A stretch of 31,863 bases of DNA from CAVXAE01 sp044225565 (GTDB lineage: Bacteria > Pseudomonadota > Gammaproteobacteria > Steroidobacterales > Steroidobacteraceae), in contig JBGAIL010000043.1 in NCBI GenBank assembly GCA_044225565.1, forward strand, positions 1 through 31,863. Reading direction: 5' to 3'. Of this stretch, positions 8,366-18,072 are shown one piece after another (position 1 is the stretch's first letter; every line of letters begins with the position of its first letter). The notes beneath the pieces are model-generated. The model saw nothing but the letters and a program-made list of their open reading frames with translations. It did no database searches and had not been told where the DNA came from. The position numbers and the translations under genes were made by a program.

Positions 8366-9730
8366 ATGATGCCTGTCGTTGCCCTCGTCGGCCGCCCCAA
8401 TGTCGGCAAGTCCACGCTCTTCAATGCGCTGACGCGCACGCGTGACGCCATCGTCGCCGACGTGCCCGGCGTCACGCGCGACCGGCAATATGGCTACGGC
8501 AAGGTGGGGCCGACGGCCTTTGTCGTGATCGACACGGGCGGTATCGTCGAGCAGCCCGCCGGGATCGAGTCGCCGATGCGCGTGCAGACCGATCGCGCGG
8601 TCGCCGAGGCCGACCACCTCGTCTTCCTCGTCGATGCGCGCGCCGGCATCACCCCGCAGGACGAATTCATCGCGCGCCAATTGCGCCGCTCCGGCAAGCG
8701 CGTGGTGCTCGCGGCCAACAAGGCCGAGGGCCTCGACAGCGATGTCGCCGTGGCGGAGTTCCACGGGCTCGGCTTCGGCGAGCCGATACCGCTGTCGGCC
8801 GCGCACGGCCAGGGCGCGCATGACCTCATGGACGCCGTGTTCGCGGGCGAACTCGCGACCCCCGACATCGGCGCCGAGACCGCCGATCCCGGGCGCGATG
8901 CGATCCGCATCGCCGTGATCGGCCGCCCCAATGTCGGCAAGTCGACGCTCGTCAACCGCTTGCTCGGCGAGGAGCGCGTGATCGCGAGCGACATGCCGGG
9001 CACGACGCGCGACAGCATTTTCGTGCCGTTCACGCGTGACGGCCGCGAGTTCCTGCTGATCGACACCGCGGGCGTGCGCCGCCGCGCGAAGATCGACGAC
9101 GCGATCGAGCGCGCGAGCGTCTCGAAGACGCTGCAGGCGATCGTCGAGGCGCATGTGGTGGTCGTGGTGCTCGACGCTCACGATACGGTCGGCGAGCAGG
9201 ATGCGAGCGTGCTGGGCCTCGCGCTCGAGCGGGGCAGGGCGCTGCTGATCGCCGTCAACAAGTGGGACAACATCCCGATGGAGCAGCGCGAGGAGATCCG
9301 CGGCAAGCTCGCGCTGAAGCTCGATTTCGCGCCGTTCGTGCCGGTGCATTTCATTTCCGCGCGCCACGGGACCGGGGTCGGCGATCTCGCGCAGGCGGCG
9401 ATCCGCGCCTACGACGGCGCAATGCGCGAAATGCGCACGCCCGAGCTCACGAAGACGCTCGAGCGCGCGATGACGCAGCACCAGCCGCCGCTCGTGCGCG
9501 GCCGGCGCATCAAGCTGCGCTACGCGCACCAGGGCGGGCGCAATCCGCCACGCATCGTGATCCACGGCAACCAGACCAAACACGTGCCGGATGCCTACCG
9601 GCGCTACCTCGCGAACGTTTTCCGCGAGACCTTCGACCTGTTCGCCTCGCCCGTCGCGGTCGAGTTCCGGACCGACTCGAACCCGTACGACTCAGCGCGC
9701 CGCCGCGGGCGCGGCCAGCGGCAGAAATAG
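8366..9730 (+). CDS. der: Ribosome biogenesis GTPase Der (EngA)
   Basis: Der is a double GTPase needed for 50S ribosome assembly. Two G domains are visible: the first P-loop GRPNVGKST near residue 10 and a second identical one near 191, with DTGG/DTAG switch motifs and NKAE/NKWD specificity motifs. A C-terminal KH-like domain follows (about 360-440). The 454-residue length is normal. The last 39 bases overlap the 3' end of the convergent M23 peptidase gene. Confidence 0.97.
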   Translation: MMPVVALVGRPNVGKSTLFNALTRTRDAIVADVPGVTRDRQYGYGKVGPTAFVVIDTGGIVEQPAGIESPMRVQTDRAVAEADHLVFLVDARAGITPQDEFIARQLRRSGKRVVLAANKAEGLDSDVAVAEFHGLGFGEPIPLSAAHGQGAHDLMDAVFAGELATPDIGAETADPGRDAIRIAVIGRPNVGKSTLVNRLLGEERVIASDMPGTTRDSIFVPFTRDGREFLLIDTAGVRRRAKIDDAIERASVSKTLQAIVEAHVVVVVLDAHDTVGEQDASVLGLALERGRALLIAVNKWDNIPMEQREEIRGKLALKLDFAPFVPVHFISARHGTGVGDLAQAAIRAYDGAMREMRTPELTKTLERAMTQHQPPLVRGRRIKLRYAHQGGRNPPRIVIHGNQTKHVPDAYRRYLANVFRETFDLFASPVAVEFRTDSNPYDSARRRGRGQRQK

Positions 9731-10555
9731 CGCCGGATCGACCGACGCGCGGTTCAGGATCACGCCCCAGTGCAGGTGCGGGCCGGTGACGCGCCCGGTG
9801 GCGCCGACCTTGCCGATCACATCACCCGTCTTCACGGCTTCGCCAGGCTGGACACCTATCACTGACAAGTGGCAATACATCGTCACGAGCCCCTGGCCGT
9901 GGTCGATCAGGACCGTGTTGCCGTTGAAGAAGAAGTCGCCCGTGTCGATCACGCGGCCGTCGGCGGGCGCGACGATCGGGGTGCCGGTCGGCGCGGCGAT
10001 GTCCATTCCAGAATGCGGATTGCGGGACTCGCCGTTGAACACCCGGCGCAGGCCATAGGAACTCGAGCGCGGGCCGGGCACGGGCTGCGCCAGCTCGAGG
10101 GTCACGGGCGGATCGGGCGAGAAGGTGGCGAGCACCGCGAGGATGCGCGTTCGCTCCGCATCGGCACGGGCGAGATCTTCCTTCGAGAGGTTCACCTGGC
10201 CCGGTTTGACCTTGAGGCGCTGCGTTGCGTATTGCTTGTCCGTGATGTCGACGCCGACTCGGCGTTCGCCGCCATCGTGGTCCTTGATGACGATTTCCAC
10301 GGTCGCCGGCGCGGGCTGCGAAAGCGGCAAGCCGACCACGGCGGTCCAGCGATCGCGCTGGCGCAGGACCATGGCGCGCGCGCCATCCACGGTCACGACA
10401 GGCGCGGCCCCGGTGCTTGCAGCGATGGGGCCCGCATCGACGAGCACCACGCCCCCGGGAGTCGCGCTCTGGCGTGGCAGGGTCGGATCCGCGATCGCCG
10501 CGGCAGGCAGGCTCGCAACGATCGAAGCGAGGACCATTGATCTTGCGGCCATCAA
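9692..10555 (-). CDS. M23 (LytM-type) peptidase, secreted
   Basis: The 287-residue product has a signal peptide (about 1-22), a beta-rich N-terminal region and a C-terminal peptidase M23 domain. The zinc-site motifs are intact: NPHSGMDIAAP supplies the HxxxD pair and PHLHWGV the HxH pair. Such enzymes cleave peptidoglycan cross-links in the periplasm; those lacking metal ligands act as amidase activators, but here the ligands are present. The start overlaps the xseA stop (10552-10555), so the two genes form an operon. The 3' end overlaps der in antisense. Confidence 0.9.
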   Translation of the reverse strand: MMAARSMVLASIVASLPAAAIADPTLPRQSATPGGVVLVDAGPIAASTGAAPVVTVDGARAMVLRQRDRWTAVVGLPLSQPAPATVEIVIKDHDGGERRVGVDITDKQYATQRLKVKPGQVNLSKEDLARADAERTRILAVLATFSPDPPVTLELAQPVPGPRSSSYGLRRVFNGESRNPHSGMDIAAPTGTPIVAPADGRVIDTGDFFFNGNTVLIDHGQGLVTMYCHLSVIGVQPGEAVKTGDVIGKVGATGRVTGPHLHWGVILNRASVDPALFLPLAAPAAAR

Positions 10556-11886
10556 TCCTCCACGACACGCGAGCGGAACTGCCCCGCAGCGAGGCGCGTA
10601 ACGAGCGTGTCACCCGCGGCGAGCGTCGCGGCATCGCTGACGAGCGTGCCGCCTGCCTCACGCGTCACGACGGCGAAACCGCGACGCAGGGTCGCGAGCG
10701 GGCTGACCGCATCGAGTGTGCGGCTCGCGAGGTCGAGTCGATGCAGTCCGCGGGAAAGCGACTCGCGTATGGCGAACTCCAGGCGCACCGACAGGGCCGC
10801 GCCCCGCGCGACGCCCGCCTGCACGCGGGCGGCCGGTGAAGCTGCGAGCAGCCGATGGGACAGCTCAGCCGTGTCGTGGCGGCGGGCGAGGAGGGTCGCT
10901 TGTGCTGCGCGGGCAAGGCGCTGCTCGAGGTCGTCCAGGCGCTGCGCGGCATGGGCGACGCGCACCGCGGGGGAGGCGAGCCTCATGCGCTGCCCGAGCT
11001 GGGAGAGCGTGGTGGAGGCATCGCGCAGGACCCTTTGGCCGCCCGCGAGCAGGCGCTGCTCGATGCGCGCGAGCGACTGCAACCACGCGCGGCCGTCGGG
11101 CACCGCAAGTTGCGCGGCGGCCGTGGGGGTGGGTGCGCGCAGGTCCGCGACGAAATCCGCGATCGTGAAATCCACTTCGTGGCCGATGCCGGTGACGACG
11201 GGCATCGGCATGGCGCGGATCGCGCGCGCCACGCGCTCGTCGTTGAAGGCCCAGAGGTCCTCGAGCGAGCCGCCACCGCGTGCGACGATCAGCACGTCGC
11301 ATTCGGCGCGAACCGCCGCCCGATCGAGCGCGGCGAGGAGGCCAGGCACGGCCGCGGCGCCCTGCACCGGCGTCGGGTAGATCAGCACCGGCGTGGCTGC
11401 GAAGCGCCGCTCGAGCACGTGGAGGATGTCGCGTATCGCCGCCCCGGTGGACGAGGTCACGACACCGATCCGTCGTGGCACCGCGGGCAGCGGGCGTTTG
11501 CGGCCGTCGTCGAAGAGGCCTTCCGCCTTGAGCTTGTCGCGCAGCCGCTCGAACTCGCGCTGCAGGGCTCCGAGGCCGGCTTCCTCGAGGTGCTCGACGA
11601 TCAGCTGGAAGTCGCCACGCGGTTCATAGAGGCTGACGCGCCCGCGCGCCATGACGGCCGAACCGTCCTTCGGCTGGAACTTTACGGCGCTGTTCTTCTG
11701 CCGGAACATCGCGCAGCGGATCTGCGCGTCGCGGTCTTTCAGCGAGAAATACCAGTGGCCCGATCCGGGGCGGGCGAGGTTCGAGATCTCGCCCTCCACC
11801 CACACCCCCGGCAGGCCCTGCTCGAGCAGCAGGCGCACCTCGCGGTTGAGGCGGCTGACGGTGTAGACGTTGGGTTCCTGGGGCAT
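10552..11886 (-). CDS. xseA: Exodeoxyribonuclease VII large subunit
   Basis: XseA with XseB forms exonuclease VII, which degrades single-stranded DNA into oligonucleotides during mismatch repair and recombination. The 444-residue product begins with an OB-fold domain (YTVSRLNREVRLLLEQ, then VEGEISNLARPGSGHWYFSL). The catalytic core follows, with RIGVVTSSTGAAIRDI, ARGGGSLEDLWAFNDE and GIGHEVDFTIADFVAD. A long helical C-terminal region typical of the family completes it. xseB is not in the window. Confidence 0.95.
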   Translation of the reverse strand: MPQEPNVYTVSRLNREVRLLLEQGLPGVWVEGEISNLARPGSGHWYFSLKDRDAQIRCAMFRQKNSAVKFQPKDGSAVMARGRVSLYEPRGDFQLIVEHLEEAGLGALQREFERLRDKLKAEGLFDDGRKRPLPAVPRRIGVVTSSTGAAIRDILHVLERRFAATPVLIYPTPVQGAAAVPGLLAALDRAAVRAECDVLIVARGGGSLEDLWAFNDERVARAIRAMPMPVVTGIGHEVDFTIADFVADLRAPTPTAAAQLAVPDGRAWLQSLARIEQRLLAGGQRVLRDASTTLSQLGQRMRLASPAVRVAHAAQRLDDLEQRLARAAQATLLARRHDTAELSHRLLAASPAARVQAGVARGAALSVRLEFAIRESLSRGLHRLDLASRTLDAVSPLATLRRGFAVVTREAGGTLVSDAATLAAGDTLVTRLAAGQFRSRVVED

Positions 11887-11898
11887 CGGCGTCCCATT

Positions 11899-14259
11899 CT
11901 AGCGGCTATCGCTGTGCAACGAGCGTTCCGGAACGAGACCGCGGGTACGCATGTCATCGAGTTTCGCCTTCTCTTCGGCAATATGTTTCCGATAGGCGTC
12001 GCGCACGTGCCCGAAGCCGGGGTCGGTCCGCAGTCGGGTGAAAAGCGGATCACGATCGAAGGTGTACCAGCCGTTCTCCCAATCCCCGCGCTCCAGCATG
12101 TCGCGCCTGAGTGCGGCGACGGCCTCGTGGTTGCGCCCCAAGGCAGCGAGAGCCCGGGCGCGCACCGCGCCAGTACACAGGAGAGAGTCTGGCGGGCGAG
12201 TCCTGGTCTCCCGGGCCGCCGGCGCCTCCAGCAGTTGTCGGGCCTCGCGCATCCTGCCGGAGTTTTCAAGCAGCCATGCCATCACGACAGCGACCTGTTC
12301 ATTGTCCGGCTCGACCGTGGCCTCTCCGTCCCTGTTCCAAAGCGAGACGCGCTCCTGGAGGAACTGCTGCGCGCGCGCCACGTTGCCTGTCGCCCTCGCA
12401 TGTTCCAGCAGCGCGTCCGGATCGACGCCACAGCGCTCAAACTCCTCCGGGCGTGCATATATCAATGCGGCGGCCCGATCGTACTGGCGTTCGTAAAAAT
12501 ACAGCTCGATTGCCATTCCGCGATCGGGAACATGCTGCACGAGCAGGCTTCTCGCCGCCTCCGCATCGCCCAGATCCAGGTACCAGGAAAGCAAATAGCC
12601 CCGCAACCACTGGGACTCCGGATCGATCCGCAGCGCCTGCTCGCCGAGCTTGACTGCGTCTGCGAGGCGTCCGCCTCGCCTCGCGCTGCTCCATCCGAGT
12701 CGGGCAAGGGCGGGCGCGTAATCCGGGCGCAGCTTCAGCGTCTCGATCATCAGCCGCTCGCCAGCGGCAACGTCGCCGCGAAAGAATTCGACGAGGCCCG
12801 CGTAATATGGGCCTCGCGGATCGAGCGGATCGAGCAGCCGGGCCCGTTCAATTGCTGCGAGGCCTTCCTTGATACTGCGCCGATTGTCGATCAACAGTTC
12901 ACCGAGGTACTGGTATCCCCGAGCGTCGTTGGGGTTCAATTCGATGGCTCGCCGAAAGGCGGCGTCAGCGCCTGCGACATCACCCTCGATGTTTGCAATG
13001 CGTCCACGGACCAGCTGGGCAACGCTGTCCCCGGAATCCCGATCGAGCGCCGGATTGACGAGGGGTGCGGCACGGGCCGCCGCCATCTGTGACGCCTTCG
13101 CCGTGGCAACATCACGTGGCGGTGCGAAGCTCGCCTCGTTGAGATAGGCGTTTGCCAGTTCGGCCCGCGCGGCAGCGAACTCCGGATCGAGGCGAACCGC
13201 GCGCTCGAGCAATGCGACGGCTGCATGAAGGTCCCCGGTGAGCCGGGAGGACCCGCGCGCGCGGCCCTGCTCGTAGGCGAGCCATGCATCGAAGTTCGCG
13301 GTTCCGATGGGGCGCGGAGACCGGATATCGAAGCCTCCGACGCTCTGCTTCAGTGCGCGCGCAACCTCGAGTGCAATCTCGTCCTGCGTTGCGAAGAAGT
13401 CGTCGCGGGGACGATCGAAGGTCTTCGACCAGACGTGAGCGCCAGTCGCGGCGTCGATCAGCTGTGTCGTGACTCTCAGGCGCGTCGAAGAGTCCTGCAG
13501 GCTGCCTTCCACCAGATAGCGCGCGTCGAGCTTGCGGCCGATCTCCCGCACGTCTTCATATCGGCCCTGTAATGCAAATGACGAGGTGCGGGCGATCACG
13601 TTGATTTCGCGCACATCGGCCAACCGGTGAAGCAGCGATTCCGAGAGCGCCAGTGCGAGGTGCTCGCGGTGCGGATCTCCCGTCAGGTTGGTGAAAGGCA
13701 AGACGGCAACGTTGCGGTCGGGTAGCTGCACAGCGGCGCCCGGGTTCGCCACGCGAGCCACCGGGTTTCCCGGCAGGAAGCGCAACCCGAACGCCACGAG
13801 CAGCCCGGCAGTCAGCAATGCCAAGCCAGTCAGGGCGCGTCGGGGCCAGCGCCGGGTAGCAGCCTCGGGGCCTTGCTCAGGTCCCGTGTCAGGGGAGACG
13901 GATGCAATGAACCGGTAACCGCGCCGCGGAACGGTCTCGATGAAAAGCGGTGCGTCTGCATCGTCGCCAAGGGCGGCGCGCAGCCTCTTGATTGCGGTGT
14001 TGAGCCCCGCGTCGGTGTCGATGTACGTCGTGCGGGGCCACAGGTGTGCGATCAGGCGCTCGCGGTCGACCATTTCACCGGGATGGGCCGCAAGCAGCTC
14101 GAGAATCCCGCGGGAGTGGTCTTGCAGTCGGACACGCACGCCTTTGCGCGCAATCTCCCCCGATGACGGATCGAACGTCACGTCCCGGAAGCGGAGCTTC
14201 GTTGGGCGCGAAGCCGCTGCACCCGTCGCCGATCGACCCTGTATGTCCTGGTCACCCAT
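11899..14259 (-). CDS. Membrane-bound CadC/ToxR-type winged-helix regulator with TolB-like and TPR domains
   Basis: The product is about 786 residues from the ATG at 14259; an upstream start at 14301 would add 14 residues. An OmpR-type winged-helix DNA-binding domain (about 20-119) contains AGLNTAIKRLRAALGDDA and ends in IETVPRRGYRFIA. A membrane helix follows (about 143-162). Next is a periplasmic TolB-N/adenylate-cyclase-associated domain (VAVLPFTNLTGD, then WSKTFDR), and then a long array of TPR-like helices. One-component regulators of this shape sense periplasmic or envelope signals and bind DNA from the membrane. The target is unknown; the divergently transcribed 14393 gene is a candidate by position only. 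Confidence 0.85.
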   Translation of the reverse strand: MGDQDIQGRSATGAAASRPTKLRFRDVTFDPSSGEIARKGVRVRLQDHSRGILELLAAHPGEMVDRERLIAHLWPRTTYIDTDAGLNTAIKRLRAALGDDADAPLFIETVPRRGYRFIASVSPDTGPEQGPEAATRRWPRRALTGLALLTAGLLVAFGLRFLPGNPVARVANPGAAVQLPDRNVAVLPFTNLTGDPHREHLALALSESLLHRLADVREINVIARTSSFALQGRYEDVREIGRKLDARYLVEGSLQDSSTRLRVTTQLIDAATGAHVWSKTFDRPRDDFFATQDEIALEVARALKQSVGGFDIRSPRPIGTANFDAWLAYEQGRARGSSRLTGDLHAAVALLERAVRLDPEFAAARAELANAYLNEASFAPPRDVATAKASQMAAARAAPLVNPALDRDSGDSVAQLVRGRIANIEGDVAGADAAFRRAIELNPNDARGYQYLGELLIDNRRSIKEGLAAIERARLLDPLDPRGPYYAGLVEFFRGDVAAGERLMIETLKLRPDYAPALARLGWSSARRGGRLADAVKLGEQALRIDPESQWLRGYLLSWYLDLGDAEAARSLLVQHVPDRGMAIELYFYERQYDRAAALIYARPEEFERCGVDPDALLEHARATGNVARAQQFLQERVSLWNRDGEATVEPDNEQVAVVMAWLLENSGRMREARQLLEAPAARETRTRPPDSLLCTGAVRARALAALGRNHEAVAALRRDMLERGDWENGWYTFDRDPLFTRLRTDPGFGHVRDAYRKHIAEEKAKLDDMRTRGLVPERSLHSDSR

Positions 14260-14392
14260 GCAGTACAGCAACGATACAGCGCCGGGACAGGCCCGATCCA
14301 TTGATGCGGGCGCCCTCGCTGACCAAGAGTTTCGCCTCCTGGGTGCCCATATTCAGGGGCCGTCCATTTAACAGATGTGCAAGGAGAACCAG

Positions 14393-14887
14393 ATGAAAGC
14401 CCGGACCAGAAAATGTGTTGCGCTGTGCGCCCTGGCCTTGTGCCTGCCAGCGCTCGCGGCAGCCGACGAGTTCACCAAGAACCGATGCCGCAACGAGATC
14501 CTGCGGGGGCTGTACGTCTTTACCGCCAATGGATTCACTCGCCCACCGGGCAGCACCCCGGGCACACCCTGGGTGCCCAAGGCGATCATCGAGCTGCTCC
14601 AGTTCAACGGTGACGGCACGCTGACGACGCCGGGGGTCACGGTGGCCAACCCATTTGGCGATACGGGAGGAATTCTGCAGCCGCCCGCGGGTGCACCGGG
14701 CGTGTATACGGTGAACGAGGATTGCAGCGGAAGCATTCAGTTCGGTGACGCCGCCGGCGTGAGCTTCAAGATCCAGGTGGACCCTCACTGGGGTGGCACG
14801 CTCTGGTTGATCCAGACAAACCCGACCAACAACGTGTTCCTGGGCACGGCGACACGCGTGCAGGGTGGCCTGCCCTTCATGAGGTGA
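14393..14887 (+). CDS. Small secreted protein of unknown function
   Basis: The 164-residue product has a clear Sec signal peptide (basic start, hydrophobic core, LPALAAADE cleavage region near residue 24). The mature part is about 140 residues, rich in Gly, Asn, Thr and Pro, with three cysteines. It contains WVPKAIIELLQFNGDGTL and VYTVNEDCSGSIQF, which resembles small proteins found in many proteobacterial genomes whose role is not known to me. The ATG at 14393 is preceded by AAGGAG at 14381-14386. It is divergent from the CadC-like regulator with 133 bases between the starts. Confidence 0.75.
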   Translation: MKARTRKCVALCALALCLPALAAADEFTKNRCRNEILRGLYVFTANGFTRPPGSTPGTPWVPKAIIELLQFNGDGTLTTPGVTVANPFGDTGGILQPPAGAPGVYTVNEDCSGSIQFGDAAGVSFKIQVDPHWGGTLWLIQTNPTNNVFLGTATRVQGGLPFMR

Positions 14888-15039
14888 TGAATCGCTCTGC
14901 ATGACCCGCGGCCAGCGGCGGCCGGCGAGCCCCGCTGGCTGCCGTGGCGCCGCTCCGCCGACAGTCACCGGCGCGGCTTTACGGACGAGGGGGCGGTGCG
15001 TACAATGCCGCGTCCAATTCCCCTGGACAAATCCCCGCG
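14888..15039 (+). promoter_or_regulatory. guaB leader with likely sigma-70 promoter
   Basis: A TACAAT -10 box lies at 15001-15006. A TTTACG -35-like box lies 17 bases upstream at 14978-14983. The bases just after the -10 (GCCGCG) form a GC-rich discriminator, which is typical of promoters under stringent control, as guaBA is in E. coli. The predicted start of transcription is roughly 25-30 bases before the guaB ATG at 15040. This is read by eye and not tested. Nothing else was recognised in this gap. Confidence 0.5.
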
Positions 15040-16504
15040 ATGCGTATCCTCGAAGAAGCACTGACCTTCGACGATGTCCTGTTAGTACCCGCCTACTCGG
15101 AAGTCCTGCCGCGCGAAGTCGATCTCTCGACCCAGCTCACCCGCGCGATCCGCCTCAACCTCCCGCTGATGTCGGCCGCCATGGACACGGTGACCGAGGC
15201 CCGCCTCGCCATCACCATGGCGCAGGAAGGCGGCATCGGCATCGTCCACAAGAGCATGACCGTCGAGGCGCAGGCGCGTGAAGTCGCGCGCGTCAAGAAG
15301 TTCGAGAGCGGCGTGATCCGCGACCCGATCACGGTCACCCCCGACATGACGATCCGGCAGGTGATCGACCTCACCCACGCGCGGGGCATTTCCGGCGTGC
15401 CGGTGGTCAACGGCCGCAAGGTCGTCGGAATCGTCACGCACCGCGACCTGCGCTTCGAGGAAAAGCTCGACGCACCCGTTTCGAGCGTGATGACTCCGCA
15501 GGAACGCCTCGTCACCGTGCGCGAGAACGCGCCGAAGGAAGACGTGTTGCTGCTCCTGCACAAGCACCGCATCGAGAAAGTGCTCGTGGTCGGCAACGAC
15601 TTCGAACTGCGCGGCATGATCACGGTGAAGGATTTCCAGAAGGCGCGCGAATTTCCGCGTGCCTGCAAGGACGAGGGCGGGCGCCTGCGCGTGGGCGCGG
15701 CGGTCACGGTCGCCCGACACGCTCGATCGCGTCGCGGCGCTGCACGAGGCGCACGTCGATGTCGTGGTAGTGGACACGGCCCACGGCCACTCGCGCGGCG
15801 TACTCGAGATGGTGAAGAAGCTGAAGGCGAAGTGGCCCGACCTGCAGGTGATCGCGGGCAACATCGCGACGCCCGAGGCGGCGGCCGATCTCGTCAAGGC
15901 CGGCGCCGACGCGGTCAAGGTCGGCATCGGGCCGGGTTCGATCTGCACCACGCGCGTCGTCGCGGGTGTCGGCGTGCCGCAGATCTCGGCGGTCTCGAAT
16001 GTCGCCGAAGGACTCGCGAAGCAGGGCGTGCCGCTGATCGCCGACGGCGGCATCCGCTACAGCGGCGATGTCGCCAAGGCCATCGTTGCCGGAGCGCACG
16101 CGGTCATGATCGGCGGGCTCTTTGCCGGCACCGAGGAATCGCCCGGTGAGGTCGAGCTCTACCAGGGCGGATCCTACAAGGCCTATCGCGGCATGGGCTC
16201 GCTCGGCGCGATGGCCGAGCGCCATGGCTCGAGCGACCGCTACTTCCAGGACACCACCGCCGAGCTCGAGAAACTCGTGCCCGAAGGCATCGAAGGCCGC
16301 GTGCCGTACAAGGGCAGCCTCGTCGCGATCCTGCACCAGCTCGCCGGTGGCCTGCGCGCTGCGATGGGCTATACGGGCAGCAGCAACATCAGCGAAATGC
16401 GCACGCGCCCGAAGTTCGTGCGCATGACGAGTGCCGGGGTGCGCGAGAGCCACGTGCACGACGTCACCATCACGAAGGAAGCGCCGAACTACCGAGTCAG
16501 ATAA
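15040..16504 (+). CDS. guaB: IMP dehydrogenase GuaB, one frame interruption near 15710
   Basis: GuaB oxidises IMP to XMP with NAD+, the first committed step of GMP synthesis. The frame from ATG 15040 gives LTFDDVLLVPAYSEVLP, the CBS domains (about 95-205), and ends sensibly at RLRVGAAVTV. The sequence then continues perfectly one frame on with PDTLDRVAALHEAHVD, DTAHGHSRGVLE, the catalytic-cysteine loop GIGPGSICTTRVVAG, DGGIRYSGDVAKAI and SLVAILHQLAGGLR, ending at TAA 16504. The break lies at about 15709-15717. Restoring a lost GC in a GCGC run would read GAAVTVAPDTLDRV, which fits the family. A sequencing indel is more likely than a dead gene. It is in operon with guaA. Confidence 0.85.
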
Positions 16505-16508
16505 GGAC

Positions 16509-18072
16509 CTGCACGAGGATCGCATCCTGATCCTCGACTTCGGCGCGCAGTACACGCAGCTCATCGCCCGGCGGGTCCGCGAGCTCGGCGTCTACAGCGA
16601 AATCCACCCGTGGGACATCACGGACGAAGAAGTCCGCCGCTTTCGCCCGAAGGGCATCATCCTTTCCGGCGGCCCCGAGTCCACCACCGAGTCGCAGGCG
16701 CCCGCGGCGCCGCGCGCGGTCTTCGAACTCGGCGTCCCGGTGCTCGGCATCTGCTACGGCATGCAGACGATGGCGAAGCAGCTCGGCGGGCGGGTCGCGA
16801 CCAGCGACCACCGCGAGTTCGGCTACGCTGAAGTGACGGCCACCGCGCCCTATCGCCTGCTCGACGGCATCGCCGATCGCGAGGACGGTGAGCGTCGCGC
16901 CGTGCTCGACGTGTGGATGAGCCATGGCGACCGGGTGGAAGCGGTGCCGCAGGGCTTTCACCGTGGGCACCAGCGCGAACGCGCCGTTCGCGGCGATGGC
17001 GGATGAATCACGCCGCTACTACGGCGTGCAGTTTCATCCTGAAGTCACCCACACGCGCCAGGGTGCGCGCCTGCTCGAGCGCTTCGTTCGCGACATCTGC
17101 GGCGCCGCGGCGCTCTGGACCGTCGGCAACATCATCGACGACGCGATCGCGCGCGTCCGAGCGCAGGTCGGCAAGGGCAGGGTGCTGCTGGGCCTCTCCG
17201 GCGGCGTCGACTCCTCGGTGGTCGCGGCGCTGCTTCACGAGGCGATCGGCGAACAGCTCGTGTGCGTATTCGTCGACCACGGCCTGCTGCGGCTCGATGA
17301 AGGCGACCAGGTGATGCGCACCTTTGCGCAGAACCTCGGCGTGCGCGTGATCCGTGTGAATGCCGCGCCGCGCTACTTCGCGGCGCTCGAAGGTGTCACC
17401 GACCCGGAGCAGAAGCGCAAGATCATCGGGCGGCTGTTCATCGAGATCTTCGACGAAGAGGCCCACAAGCTCGAGGGCATTGCCTTCCTCGCGCAAGGCA
17501 CGATCTATCCCGACGTGATCGAATCGGCCGGCGCGCGCACCGGCAAGGCGCATGTGATCAAGTCGCACCACAACGTCGGCGGCCTGCCCGAGAACATGCG
17601 GATGCAGCTGGTCGAGCCGCTGCGCGAGCTCTTCAAGGACGAGGTGCGCGAGATGGGCGTCGCGCTCGGCCTGCCGCGCGAAATGGTCTACCGCCATCCG
17701 TTCCCCGGGCCGGGCCTCGGCGTGCGCGTCCTCGGCGAAGTGAAGCCGGAGTTCGCGGCCCTGCTGCAAAGGGCGGATGCGATCTTCATCGACGAACTGC
17801 GCCGCCACGGCTGGTATGACAAGACGAGCCAGGCGTTCGCGGTGTTCCTGCCGGTGCGTTCGGTCGGCGTGATGGGCGACGGCCGTCGCTACGACTACGT
17901 GATTGCGCTGCGCGCGGTCGAGACCGTGGATTTCATGACGGCGCACTGGGCGCGCCTGCCGTACGACTTCCTCGATCTCGTCTCGCGGCGGATCGTGAAC
18001 GAGGTGCGGGGGATTTCCCGCGTCGTCTATGACATTTCTGGGAAGCCGCCGGCCACCATAGAGTGGGAGTGA
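16509..18072 (+). CDS. guaA: GMP synthase GuaA, one frame interruption near 16957 and no normal start codon
   Basis: GuaA aminates XMP to GMP using glutamine. The N-terminal class I amidotransferase domain starts at DRILILDFGAQYTQLIARR, has the catalytic Cys in GVPVLGICYGMQ, and reaches VWMSHGDRVEAVPQGF. Reading then shifts one frame at about 16955-16960 and continues with ANAPFAAMAD, YYGVQFHPEVTHT (catalytic His and Glu), the PP-loop GLSGGVDSSVVAALLHEA and the dimerisation domain, ending PPATIEWE. There is no in-frame ATG, GTG or TTG between 16432 and the first conserved residues. The only candidate is CTG at 16509, so another small indel at the start is possible. The 3' end is next to the integrase and is probably its attachment site. 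Confidence 0.85.
18053..18072 (+). other. Probable chromosomal attachment region (3' end of guaA)
   Basis: The last bases of guaA, coding for TIEWE and the stop, lie directly beside an AT-rich stretch and a P4-type integrase that reads away from guaA. Integration of islands at the 3' end of guaA is known in several bacteria, and this layout fits. No second copy of this segment was found by eye further right, so the exact core and the other end of the element cannot be given. Confidence 0.4.

Noticed and set aside
10855..13092. Long plus-strand open frame of 745 codons opposite xseA and the regulator
   Set aside because: It is antisense to two well-conserved genes, and its protein has no recognisable domain. 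Long antisense frames are common in high-GC DNA.
15700..15720. Programmed ribosomal frameshift in guaB
   Set aside because: There is no slippery heptamer or stem-loop, GuaB is not known to use frameshifting, and many neighbouring genes show similar breaks.
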